Shown in pieces: positions 8,416-14,795 of a stretch of DNA of 64,000 nt. This DNA comes from Glycomyces fuscus (GTDB taxonomy: Bacteria > Actinomycetota > Actinomycetes > Streptosporangiales > Streptosporangiaceae): contig NYMS01000048.1 of assembly GCA_002529455.1 (NCBI GenBank), forward strand, positions 62,001 through 126,000, written 5' to 3'. Both the position numbers and the translations under genes were made by a program. The number at the start of each line of letters is the position of its first letter. The stretch's first letter is position 1. The notes below the pieces were generated by a model. That model was not told where the DNA came from. It saw nothing but the letters and a program-made list of their open reading frames with translations, and searched no databases.

Positions 8416-8439
8416 GGTACCCCGGGCGCCCGGGGTACC
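8416..8439 (+). terminator. Hairpin after glycosyltransferase gene
   Basis: Perfect 11-bp arms GGTACCCCGGG / CCCGGGGTACC separated by CG, 35 bp after the stop codon and followed by a T-containing tail. Confidence 0.6.
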
Positions 8440-8520
8440 GGACAGCGTTTAGGCTGATTTCCGCCCGCCCGTGGACCTGCCGTCCGGAGCGGGGACGCAG
8501 TCGTCTGAGGGGGATCAGCC

Positions 8521-8928
8521 GTGGACAAGAGGCGCGTGTCGTTCGCGTTGTACAGGGTGCTCGCGTACGTGACCGGAATCTTCCTGCTGGGCCTGACCTT
8601 CGTGGCCATGCCCGCCAAGTACCTGGTCGGGGAGACCGCCCGGTTCTCCCTGACGGCCGCGCCGCAGGGACTGGAGCACTGGTTCGGCCCCGAGTCGCCC
8701 CTCATGCTCTACATCGCGATGCCGCACGGCTACATCTACATGGCCTACGTCTTCGTGGTCCTGTGGGTCGCCCTGGACCGCCGCTGGAGCGCCGCCCGTA
8801 CGCTGGGCGTGGCGCTCGCGGGCACCATCCCCGTGCTGGGCTTCGTGGTCGAGCACCGCGTCGTCCGCTCGGAGCAGGCCAAGGACCGCGAGGCCGGACG
8901 GGCTCAGGAGCCCGCGGCCGCGGGCTGA
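8521..8928 (+). CDS. DUF3817 family small membrane protein
   Basis: 135 aa with three predicted TM helices (about 12-30, 63-82 and 93-112) and a charged C-terminal tail. The block FRVLAYVTG-like RVLAYVTGIFLL and MPHGYIYMAYVFVVLWVALDRRW match the DUF3817 integral membrane family of actinobacteria, which has no assigned reaction. GTG at 8521 is preceded by GAGGGGGAT. Its last 25 bp overlap the convergent SURF1 gene. Function not known. Confidence 0.8.
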   Translation: MDKRRVSFALYRVLAYVTGIFLLGLTFVAMPAKYLVGETARFSLTAAPQGLEHWFGPESPLMLYIAMPHGYIYMAYVFVVLWVALDRRWSAARTLGVALAGTIPVLGFVVEHRVVRSEQAKDREAGRAQEPAAAG

Positions 8929-9662
8929 TCCTTCCGGGAGCCGCCCTCGCGCAGCTCCCGCCGCATCAGCAGGATCCAGAAGACCACGGCGGAGACGCCG
9001 AACATCGCCCACTGCACGGTGTAGCTGAGGCTGCGCCAGTTGACGGTGAACCCGGTGGGCGGTTCGGGCGGCGGAGCCGGGACGAGCGAGGCCGTGGCCG
9101 GATCCGTCTCCGGCAGGGTGACGTAGCCCTCGTAGAGCGTGTGGTCCCACTCGTTGACGAGCACGGACGTGGCGATGCGCTCGACCTGGCCCTCGGAGAC
9201 GTCCACCGGCACGATCCCCTCGGAGCCCACCGGCGGCAGCAGCCAGCCGGTCACCGTGACCTCGCCCCCCGGCACGGGCGGGATGTCCTGGCCCTCCTCG
9301 GCCCAGCCCCGGTTGACGGTCACGGCGGCGCCGCCGTCGGTGACCAGGGGCACGATGACGTCGTAGCCGCTCACGCCGTCCACGACGCGCGGCACCAGCA
9401 GCTGGGCGTCGGCGTCGTAGCTGCCGGTGGCCTCCACGGCGCTGTTGGCGAAGGAGTCCGGGTGCATGTACTGGCCCGGTTCGAGCAGGTCCGAGACGGG
9501 CACGGCGCCGGCCAGGTCCTCGACCGGGTTGGTGATGACCTCGCGGTCGGGTTCGAAGGCGCGGACGAACTGCCAGGAGGTGCCGGCGACGCAGACGGCG
9601 CCGACCAGCAGGGCGAGCAGGTGGACGCCGAGCCACCGGGGGCTCAGGAGCGGTGATCTCAC
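8904..9662 (-). CDS. SURF1 family cytochrome oxidase assembly protein
   Basis: 252 aa with the SURF1 layout: an N-terminal TM helix (about 11-30, then SWQFVRA), a large extracytoplasmic domain containing VNRGW and VTGWLLPP, and a C-terminal TM helix preceded by NWRSLSYTVQWAMFG. SURF1 proteins assist heme insertion or assembly of aa3-type cytochrome c oxidase in the membrane. The GTG start at 9660-9662 gives a short basic N-terminus; no clear Shine-Dalgarno is visible, so it may be leaderless or weakly translated. It converges with, and overlaps, the DUF3817 gene. Confidence 0.88.
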   Translation of the reverse strand: MRSPLLSPRWLGVHLLALLVGAVCVAGTSWQFVRAFEPDREVITNPVEDLAGAVPVSDLLEPGQYMHPDSFANSAVEATGSYDADAQLLVPRVVDGVSGYDVIVPLVTDGGAAVTVNRGWAEEGQDIPPVPGGEVTVTGWLLPPVGSEGIVPVDVSEGQVERIATSVLVNEWDHTLYEGYVTLPETDPATASLVPAPPPEPPTGFTVNWRSLSYTVQWAMFGVSAVVFWILLMRRELREGGSRKDQPAAAGS

Positions 9663-9788
9663 CAGACCAGGCTAAGCGCGGCCCCCGACCGCCCCGTCAT
9701 GACCCCGGGTTGACGCTGCGCACACGCGCTTGGTCCGCCGCCTGCCGAGGAATGGCAATCACTTTAAGTAGTTCCCCGTGACTGAGGG

Positions 9789-9817
9789 TTGTCCTTCGAG
9801 GTTGGGGTGGGTAGTGT
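9789..9817 (+). promoter_or_regulatory. Sigma-70-like promoter pointing into the structured RNA region
   Basis: TTGTCC (9789-9794), a 17-bp spacer and TAGTGT (9812-9817) make a good housekeeping promoter on the plus strand. There is no credible plus-strand gene before 10741, so it would transcribe the hairpin-rich region at 9827-10001. Confidence 0.5.
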
Positions 9818-9869
9818 CTCCATCAACGCGGAACGACAGGGTCGGTTCCGCGGCAGGCCTTCAAGGCCG

Positions 9870-9960
9870 CGACTCCAGGGGGGAGGAGTCGCCGGCCGCT
9901 TCCCAGCGCGAGGGTCGCTTCCGTACTTTGAGGGGGGATGCGGAGGCGACCCTCGCCACC
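9870..9960 (-). ncRNA. 6C-RNA-like two-hairpin element
   Basis: Two adjacent hairpins each present a run of six C in the loop when read on the minus strand. The first pairs GCGAGGGTCGCCTCCG (9941-9956) with CGGAAGCGACCCTCGC (9908-9923), 15 of 16 Watson-Crick plus one mismatch; its loop contains CATCCCCCCTCAAAGTA. The second has arms GGCGACTCC / GGAGTCGC at about 9870-9897 with loop TCCCCCCT. Two stem-loops with C6 loops are the defining feature of actinobacterial 6C RNA, whose C-rich loops target G-rich ribosome sites. However, the only good promoter and the only terminator with a T-rich tail are on the plus strand, so the transcribed strand is uncertain. Confidence 0.55.
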
Positions 9961-9967
9961 TCTTGCC

Positions 9968-10001
9968 GGGGGCGTTCCCACAGGTCGGTGGGGACGCCCC
10001 C
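9968..10001 (+). terminator. Strong hairpin between vapC end and structured RNA
   Basis: Arms GGGGGCGTTCCCA (9968-9980) and TGGGGACGCCCCC (9989-10001) pair over 13 bp with one G-T, followed on the plus strand by GTCGTCTTCC. It could end plus-strand transcription of the structured region and, read the other way, the vapBC mRNA. Confidence 0.6.
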
Positions 10002-10031
10002 GTCGTCTTCCCACCGTTCCCGGAAGTTCTC

Positions 10032-10445
10032 TCAGGGGGTGTCCTGGATCCGGCGCTCCCTCAGGTCGGTGAGGTGGCGCGCGGCCGTCGCGAAGTCGTT
10101 GTCGTCATGGAGGACGACGAGTCCGTGGTGGGCGGCCGTGGCGGCGATGAGCAGGTCCACCGACGACAGTGCGCGGTGTGCGCCCGCGCGCAGGAGCCGG
10201 TACTGGGCGGACTCCACCCACTGCCAGGAGCTCTTCGGTACGGGGACGTTCGGGTGGAGCACCTCGAACATGTCGTTGAACTGTTCGTACTCGTCGAGGT
10301 TGCGTGCGGAGCGGCGGAACTCGACGCGCTGTACGGTGCATGAGCCCACGGCACCTTCCGTGATGACCTCACGCCAGGCCAGCCTGTACTTCTCGTCCCG
10401 GAGCACACGCCACAGCGCGGACGAGTCGATCAGGAACCGGATCAC
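10032..10445 (-). CDS. vapC: VapC-type PIN-domain ribonuclease toxin
   Basis: 137 aa. PIN-domain acidic residues are all in place: D7 (FLIDSSAL), E42 (VQRVEF), D97 (SSVDLLIAATA) and D115/D117 (LHDDNDF). VapC toxins cleave specific RNAs (tRNA or rRNA) with Mg2+ unless neutralised by VapB. The GTG start at 10443-10445 overlaps the antitoxin stop by 4 bp and has AAGGAG 8 nt upstream. It is encoded directly after its antitoxin under a shared palindromic operator. RNA target cannot be predicted. Confidence 0.92.
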   Translation of the reverse strand: MIRFLIDSSALWRVLRDEKYRLAWREVITEGAVGSCTVQRVEFRRSARNLDEYEQFNDMFEVLHPNVPVPKSSWQWVESAQYRLLRAGAHRALSSVDLLIAATAAHHGLVVLHDDNDFATAARHLTDLRERRIQDTP

Positions 10446-10663
10446 GTGTACGGCTCCTTCGCGGCCGCCCGCTGCTCTTTCCAGCCCTCGTAGTCCCAGT
10501 CCCTGGCCAGGTCGGCGAAGTGCTCCAGGGCCGCGATGCGCCGGTGTCTGCGCGCGTACTCCCGAAGGGCCAGGTTCACCGTTTCCTTCTTGGTGCGTGT
10601 GCCGGACAGGCGCATGGCCTCTCGGAGCGCCTCGTCGTCGACGTCGATCTGGGTCAGACTCAT
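10442..10663 (-). CDS. vapB: VapB-type ribbon-helix-helix antitoxin
   Basis: 73 aa. The N-terminal half SLTQIDVDDEALREAMRLSG and TKKETVNLALREYARR forms a ribbon-helix-helix DNA-binding motif of the VapB/DUF2191 type. The C-terminal tail (WDYEGWKEQRAAAKEPYT) is the expected toxin-wrapping segment. ATG at 10661-10663 is preceded by GAGGTGG. It should bind the palindrome immediately upstream (10676-10723) alone or with VapC, autoregulating the operon. Small size and codon use match the surroundings, but such modules are frequently transferred. Confidence 0.92.
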   Translation of the reverse strand: MSLTQIDVDDEALREAMRLSGTRTKKETVNLALREYARRHRRIAALEHFADLARDWDYEGWKEQRAAAKEPYT

Positions 10664-10675
10664 GTTCCACCTCGC

Positions 10676-10723
10676 ATCATGGCGATGTACACCGCATATG
10701 GAGACCATGTACATCGCCATGAT
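10676..10723. promoter_or_regulatory. Perfect inverted-repeat operator of vapBC
   Basis: Two perfectly complementary 16-bp arms, ATCATGGCGATGTACA (10676-10691) and TGTACATCGCCATGAT (10708-10723), are separated by 16 bp containing CATATG. The element starts 13 bp upstream of the vapB ATG and overlaps where the promoter must be, as expected for VapBC autorepression. Confidence 0.85.
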
Positions 10724-10748
10724 AGTCCGCCGGCGAGGGAACGGTGTG

Positions 10749-11282
10749 TCAGCCCATGGTCTTCTGGCCGTCCAGGGCCTCGCGCAGGATGTCGGCGTGC
10801 CCGCAGTGCTGCGCGGTCTCACGGATGATGTGCAGCAGCACGTCGCGGGCGGTCCAGGAGGCCCCCTCGGGGAACCACGGCGCGTCCGGGAGCCTGTGGC
10901 TGACCTCCAGGTCCGGCAGTGCGCCGACGAACGCCTCGGTCTCCCGCGCGGCCAGCGCGTACTCCGCCAGGACGCCGCCGAGGGTCTCGCCCTCCAGCAG
11001 TCGGAAGCTGTCGGCCTGCTCCTCCCAGGTGGCCGGGTCCTCGGGGTCCACGGCGCCGCTTCCCAGCGAGCCCTCCCGGAGGAACCTGATCCAGTTGCGC
11101 TCGGCCTGTGTCACGTGCTTGACCAGCCCGCCGAGGGTCAGTTCGCTCGCCGTGGTGCGCCGCGCGGCCTGTTCGTCGTCCAGACCCCTGACGGTGAAGC
11201 GCAGGAAGCCGCGCTGGTCCTCCAGGAACCTCAGGAGGGACGTGCGCTCGACGTCCACCGTGTCCGTCGCCGTTACCACCAT
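10749..11282 (-). CDS. DinB/DUF664 family protein
   Basis: 177 aa. The four-helix DinB-like fold is recognisable by TLGGLVKHVTQAERNWIRFL near residue 50 and ARDVLLHIIRETAQHCGHADILREALDG at the C-terminus. The conserved histidines (LVKHV, LLHII, QHCGHAD) are the usual metal ligands. Many relatives are mycothiol- or bacillithiol-dependent transferases, so a thiol-linked detoxification role is plausible in an actinomycete, but the substrate is unknown. ATG at 11280-11282 is chosen; its ribosome site is weak, and upstream non-ATG codons extend the frame. Confidence 0.85.
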   Translation of the reverse strand: MVVTATDTVDVERTSLLRFLEDQRGFLRFTVRGLDDEQAARRTTASELTLGGLVKHVTQAERNWIRFLREGSLGSGAVDPEDPATWEEQADSFRLLEGETLGGVLAEYALAARETEAFVGALPDLEVSHRLPDAPWFPEGASWTARDVLLHIIRETAQHCGHADILREALDGQKTMG

Positions 11283-11440
11283 GACCACCGCTTTCTCGCC
11301 GTTCTCGACTCGCTGTACGGGAACTCTAGAAAGCGTGGCGGTCAACTTCTGTCCTCCACTGACCGGAGGACGGAGGAAAAGGGTGCGGCCCCCGACGGGG
11401 CTCTGCCGATAGCCTGGCGTTCTGGCGACTCGGAGGTTCC

Positions 11441-12208
11441 ATGGCCTTGATTCCGCTCCAGTACCGGCTCGACGGGCCCAGGCACGCGCCCGTCGTCCTG
11501 CTCGTGCCGCCCTTCGGCACCACGATGTCGGTCTGGGAACCGCAGCTGCCCGAACTCACCCGCGACCGCAGGGTCCTGCGGGTCAACCACCGGGGGCACG
11601 GCTCCTCCCCGGCTCCGGAGGGCCCCTACACCGTCGAGGAACTCGCCCTGGACCTGCTCGGGGTCCTGGAGGCCCAGGGCCTGACCCGGGTCCACGCGGT
11701 CGGCGCCGGGCTCGGCGGGGCGCTGCTGGTGTGGATCGCGGCCAACTCGCCGCGCACCCTGGGGCGCCTCGTGCTGCTGGCCGCGGCGCCCCGCACCCCG
11801 CAGACGCACCGGTGGGACGACATCGCCTCGCGGGTGCGCTCGTCGGGTCTGGAGTCGGTGGCCGCGGACGTGCTGCGGCCCTGGTTCACCCCGGACATGG
11901 GTGAGGAGCGGCCGGAGGTCGTGGCCCGGTTCGCCGAGGACTTCGGCGGGCTCGACCCGGTCGGCTTCGCCGCGGTGTGCGACGCGGTGGCCGGGATGGA
12001 CCAGCGCCACCTGGTGGCCTCCGTGCGGGTGCCGACCCTGGTGGCGTCGGCCGCCCACGACCCGCTGCTGCCGCCCGGCCACGGCCGCAGGCTGGCGGAC
12101 GGGCTCCCCGACGCCCGGTTCGAGGTGGTCCCCGGGGCCGCGCACCTGCTCGGCGTGGAGCGCGCGGACCGGGTGAACGGACTGCTGGTGGAGCACCTGT
12201 CCGGCTGA
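11441..12208 (+). CDS. Alpha/beta hydrolase-fold protein with altered nucleophile elbow
   Basis: 255 aa, PcaD/3-oxoadipate enol-lactonase-like fold: oxyanion strand VVLLVPPFGTT, RVLRVNHRGHGSS, cap region and C-terminal catalytic acid (AHDPLLP) and His (GAAHLLG) are present. The nucleophile elbow, normally G-x-S-x-G, reads VGAGLGG, with glycine at residue 90 where serine belongs; the codons (GGC GCC GGG CTC GGC) are unambiguous. It is therefore either catalytically dead, a binding protein, or uses another residue. ATG at 11441 has GGAGG upstream. Divergent from the DinB gene; no clear pathway context. Confidence 0.85.
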   Translation: MALIPLQYRLDGPRHAPVVLLVPPFGTTMSVWEPQLPELTRDRRVLRVNHRGHGSSPAPEGPYTVEELALDLLGVLEAQGLTRVHAVGAGLGGALLVWIAANSPRTLGRLVLLAAAPRTPQTHRWDDIASRVRSSGLESVAADVLRPWFTPDMGEERPEVVARFAEDFGGLDPVGFAAVCDAVAGMDQRHLVASVRVPTLVASAAHDPLLPPGHGRRLADGLPDARFEVVPGAAHLLGVERADRVNGLLVEHLSG

Positions 12209-12233
12209 GGGGGGCCCTTCCCGGGAGGCGGGA

Positions 12234-12641
12234 TCAGACCTGCGCCAGGGGGATCAGCGGAGTGTTGATCTCCAGCAGGTAGCCGTCGGGGTCGCGGAAG
12301 TGCGCCGCGCGGATGCCCCACGCGGTCCAGTCGCGCGGCTCCATCACCTGGCGTGCGCCGTCCGAGACCAGTCTGGCGGCCGTGGCGTCGACGTCGTCCA
12401 CCTCGAAGATCACCGCGAACCGGTCCTGGTGGGGCAGCGCGGGGTCGGCCGTGTCGGTCTCCAGTGCCTCCGCCATCACCTCGCGCTGGTTGATGGCCAG
12501 CCGCGTCCTCGACTCGACGTCGAACTCCGCGTAGCGGCTGCCCTCGTCCCCGCGCAGCACGGGGAGCTTGAGCACCTCGGAGTAGAAGCGGAAGCAGGCC
12601 TCGTAGTCATTGACGAGGAGCCTGATGTAGTTGCAGCGCAT
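12234..12641 (-). CDS. VOC/glyoxalase superfamily protein
   Basis: 135 aa single VOC module made of two beta-alpha-beta-beta-beta repeats: IRLLVNDYEACFRFYSEVLKLPV, then EVDDVDATAARLVSDGA and AAHFRDPDGYLLEINTPL. Members include metal-dependent dioxygenases, glyoxalases and drug-binding resistance proteins; nothing here distinguishes among them. Glu in LLEIN is a typical metal ligand, but the first-position His is not obvious (IRLLV). ATG at 12639-12641 follows AGGAGG by 4 nt. It converges with the hydrolase gene. Confidence 0.85.
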   Translation of the reverse strand: MRCNYIRLLVNDYEACFRFYSEVLKLPVLRGDEGSRYAEFDVESRTRLAINQREVMAEALETDTADPALPHQDRFAVIFEVDDVDATAARLVSDGARQVMEPRDWTAWGIRAAHFRDPDGYLLEINTPLIPLAQV

Positions 12642-12856
12642 GGGGCCTCCTGCCGTTCGGCGTCGGTGTCCGCACCATTGTCCCGTTCCGGGGGTCGCGT
12701 GGGGGGTTGTCCACACCCGTTTCTCCTCTTCCCCAGCACCGTGTTCGAAACTCGTTTTCCGCGTTCCCGCCCGGACCCCTCCGGTCGGGCCACCGGTCCG
12801 CCGCGCCTCCGTGGGCCGCCTCCGCGTTCGTGCTGTAGCCCCTGTTCTTCATTATG

Positions 12857-12870
12857 TAGTACATGTACTA
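12857..12870. promoter_or_regulatory. Palindromic operator upstream of HTH gene
   Basis: TAGTACATGTACTA is a perfect 14-bp palindrome 42 bp before the ATG of the HTH regulator, set in a local AT-rich patch. Position and symmetry suggest the regulator's own binding site. Confidence 0.65.
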
Positions 12871-12911
12871 TCAATGGCAGTAGGACAGTGACGGGATGGA
12901 GAACTGGTGTG

Positions 12912-13181
12912 ATGAGTGCGGACGCGGACGGTCGCCGTCCCAGGGCGGCGGCCGGGGGCGGCGAGGCCGTCCACAACCGGATCGCGATGCTGCGGGCGGA
13001 ACGCGACGTGTCCCGCCGCCAGCTGGCCGAGGCCCTGGGCGTGCACTACCAGACGGTCGGCTACCTGGAACGGGGCGAGTACAGCCCCAGCCTCCACCTC
13101 GCGCTGCGCATCGCGCGCTACTTCGAGGTCCCGGTGGAGGTCGTCTTCTCCACCGAGCCCTTCCCGCGCATCGGCCAGTAG
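12912..13181 (+). CDS. XRE-family HTH transcriptional regulator
   Basis: 89 aa. After a basic leader, HNRIAMLRAERDVSRRQLAEALGVHYQTVGYLERGEYSPSLHLALRIARYFEVPVEVVFSTEPF is a compact Cro/CI-type helix-turn-helix of the kind found in very short regulators. ATG at 12912 is used; the preceding GTG (12909) is better spaced from GGAGA and is an alternative. A membrane protein is encoded 24 bp downstream; such HTH/membrane pairs recur in actinobacteria and Firmicutes. Probable autorepressor via the palindrome at 12857-12870; ligand unknown. Confidence 0.85.
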   Translation: MSADADGRRPRAAAGGGEAVHNRIAMLRAERDVSRRQLAEALGVHYQTVGYLERGEYSPSLHLALRIARYFEVPVEVVFSTEPFPRIGQ

Positions 13182-13205
13182 TTCCCCAGACCCGAGGAGT
13201 TCCCC

Positions 13206-13757
13206 GTGTTCGCCAACAAGCCCGGTTCGCGCCAGCAGGAGCGGCTGCGCGCCTACATCGAGAACCCGCGCCGCCGCCGTTTCTGGGCCGCGCGGTCCCG
13301 CCGCCGCCTGACGGTGGCCGTGTTCGCCCTCGTCACCGTGCTGGCCGCGGCGTCCTTCGCCGTCGGGCTCACGGGCGGGGCGTCCGGCTCCCTCGTGCCG
13401 TTGACGCTCTACGGCCTGCTGCTGGTGGGTTCGGCCCTGCTCGCCACGCACGTCAACGTCGCCGTGCGCTGGGTGGCCGGCTACGAGGGGCTGGACGAGT
13501 TCCAGCGCGCCGAGATGGACCACGCCGCCCGCCTGGGACACAACGTGACCACGGTCCTGCTGATGGTCCTGCTCGTGGTGGGTGGTGTCTTCGGCAGCTG
13601 GGTCAGCGACCTGGAGCTGGGTGCTCGGATTCTCATGGCCGTCCTGGTGCCGCTGGTCGTCCTCACGACCATGTGCCACGCGGCCTTCCCGGCCTGCTAC
13701 CTGGCCTGGACCCGCCCCGACGAGGTGCTCGACGACGCGGACGACGAGGACGCGTGA
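13206..13757 (+). CDS. Four-TM membrane protein paired with HTH regulator
   Basis: 183 aa from GTG at 13206 (GAGGAG upstream). The basic N-terminus (ENPRRRRFWAARSRRR) is followed by four predicted TM helices at about 39-58, 66-84, 115-134 and 143-164, with a conserved-looking loop GYEGLDEFQRAEMDHAARLGHNVT between TM2 and TM3, and an acidic tail. The pairing with a small XRE regulator resembles DUF2178-type operons. No catalytic motif; function unknown. Likely co-transcribed with, and perhaps a sensor or target of, the regulator (inference). Confidence 0.78.
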   Translation: MFANKPGSRQQERLRAYIENPRRRRFWAARSRRRLTVAVFALVTVLAAASFAVGLTGGASGSLVPLTLYGLLLVGSALLATHVNVAVRWVAGYEGLDEFQRAEMDHAARLGHNVTTVLLMVLLVVGGVFGSWVSDLELGARILMAVLVPLVVLTTMCHAAFPACYLAWTRPDEVLDDADDEDA

Positions 13758-13799
13758 CGGTGCGGGGGCGTCCACCGCACCGCGGACGCGCCCCGGGGG

Positions 13800-14462
13800 T
13801 CAGAGGATGTCCGGGCCCGCCCAGCCGTAGGCGTCGCGCTCGCGGACCCGGGCCAGCTCGTCCTCGGACAGCACGCGGGGCTCGCCGAGCTGGCGGGCCC
13901 TCAGGTACGCCCCGCTGAGCCAGTCCAGCAGCCGCAGGTTCTCCAGCGCGTGCCCCAGGTCGCGGCCCAGGGCGAGGCCGCCGTGGTCGGCGAGCAGCGC
14001 GGCGTCGCGGCCCTTGAGCGCCTTGACGGCGTGGTCGGCGATCTCTCCGGTGCCGTAGGTGGTGTAGGGGGTGACGGTGACCGCCCCGCCCAGGGCGGCG
14101 GCGCGGTGGTGGATCGCGGGAAGCTCTGCCAGGACCGAGGACACCGCGACGGTGTCGGCCGTGAACGCGTTCACCACGGCGGTGACGTCGCGGTCGTGCG
14201 CGGCGGCCAGGCGGTGCACGGCCATGTGCAGGGTGGCCTCGGCGGCGGGGTCGCGGCGTCCGTCGAGCACGCGGTCGTCGAGCGACATCACCGGGCAGTC
14301 GCCGGGCTGGATCTGGTCGAGGCGGACGCCGTGGGGCGTGACGGCCACCAGGTCGCCGCTGCGGACGCTGACGGTCCCCGACTCACCGGGCGCGGTGCCC
14401 GCGCACGCGGCGAGGGCGCGGGCGGTCAGGCACACGTCACGGCGTTCCTGTTCGAGCAGCAT
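13800..14462 (-). CDS. Class II aldolase/adducin-family protein with degenerate metal site
   Basis: 220 aa, the size of L-fuculose-phosphate-type aldolases. Conserved elements include SGTVSVRSGDLVAVTPHGVRL, the catalytic-position Glu75 (PAAEATLHM) and LADHGGLALGRDLGHAL with His160. The HxH zinc-ligand pair normally following the central strand reads VVNAFT, i.e. N98 and F100 in place of both histidines. A classical Zn-dependent retro-aldol reaction is therefore unlikely. ATG at 14460-14462 is taken as start. An iron-box-like sequence lies 70 bp upstream. Next to, but divergent from, the betaine cluster. Confidence 0.8.
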   Translation of the reverse strand: MLLEQERRDVCLTARALAACAGTAPGESGTVSVRSGDLVAVTPHGVRLDQIQPGDCPVMSLDDRVLDGRRDPAAEATLHMAVHRLAAAHDRDVTAVVNAFTADTVAVSSVLAELPAIHHRAAALGGAVTVTPYTTYGTGEIADHAVKALKGRDAALLADHGGLALGRDLGHALENLRLLDWLSGAYLRARQLGEPRVLSEDELARVRERDAYGWAGPDIL

Positions 14463-14531
14463 GTGTTCCTCAAGGGGTGCGCTATGGGCGCGGTCCGTGC
14501 CGCGGGGGCTCGGGAGTCCGGACGAACCCGC

Positions 14532-14550
14532 TTAGGTATGCCTCAACTAA
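14532..14550. promoter_or_regulatory. Iron-box-like sequence (DmdR/IdeR type)
   Basis: TTAGGTATGCCTCAACTAA matches about 14 of 19 positions of the actinobacterial DtxR-family consensus and is an imperfect palindrome (TTAG...CTAA). It lies between the aldolase gene and the betaine operon. No iron-uptake gene is adjacent, so the match may be fortuitous. Confidence 0.4.
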
Positions 14551-14795
14551 CGAGGCACAACACCTCAATGTACGTCAAACTCTCGCCCCCGTCTTCCCCA
14601 GGGGCGGGTGTCCGACCTCTCCCCGATCGTCACGAAGAGTAGTTGTTGGCCCGGGTGTGACGTGGACCGGACCACGGGCGGCCCCGGTGGGTCGGATCGT
14701 TTGCGCAGATCAGTCCGGTCTATAGGGCAAATGTGACTTATGCGTCTTATGAGACGAGGCTGTTTGTGACTAATGATCTTGGGCAAACCGGACCC

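Noticed and set aside
14733..14795. Longer start for the aldehyde dehydrogenase
   Set aside because: The extra N-terminal codons fall in AT-rich sequence with an inverted repeat that looks like promoter/operator, and have none of the GC3 bias of the gene.
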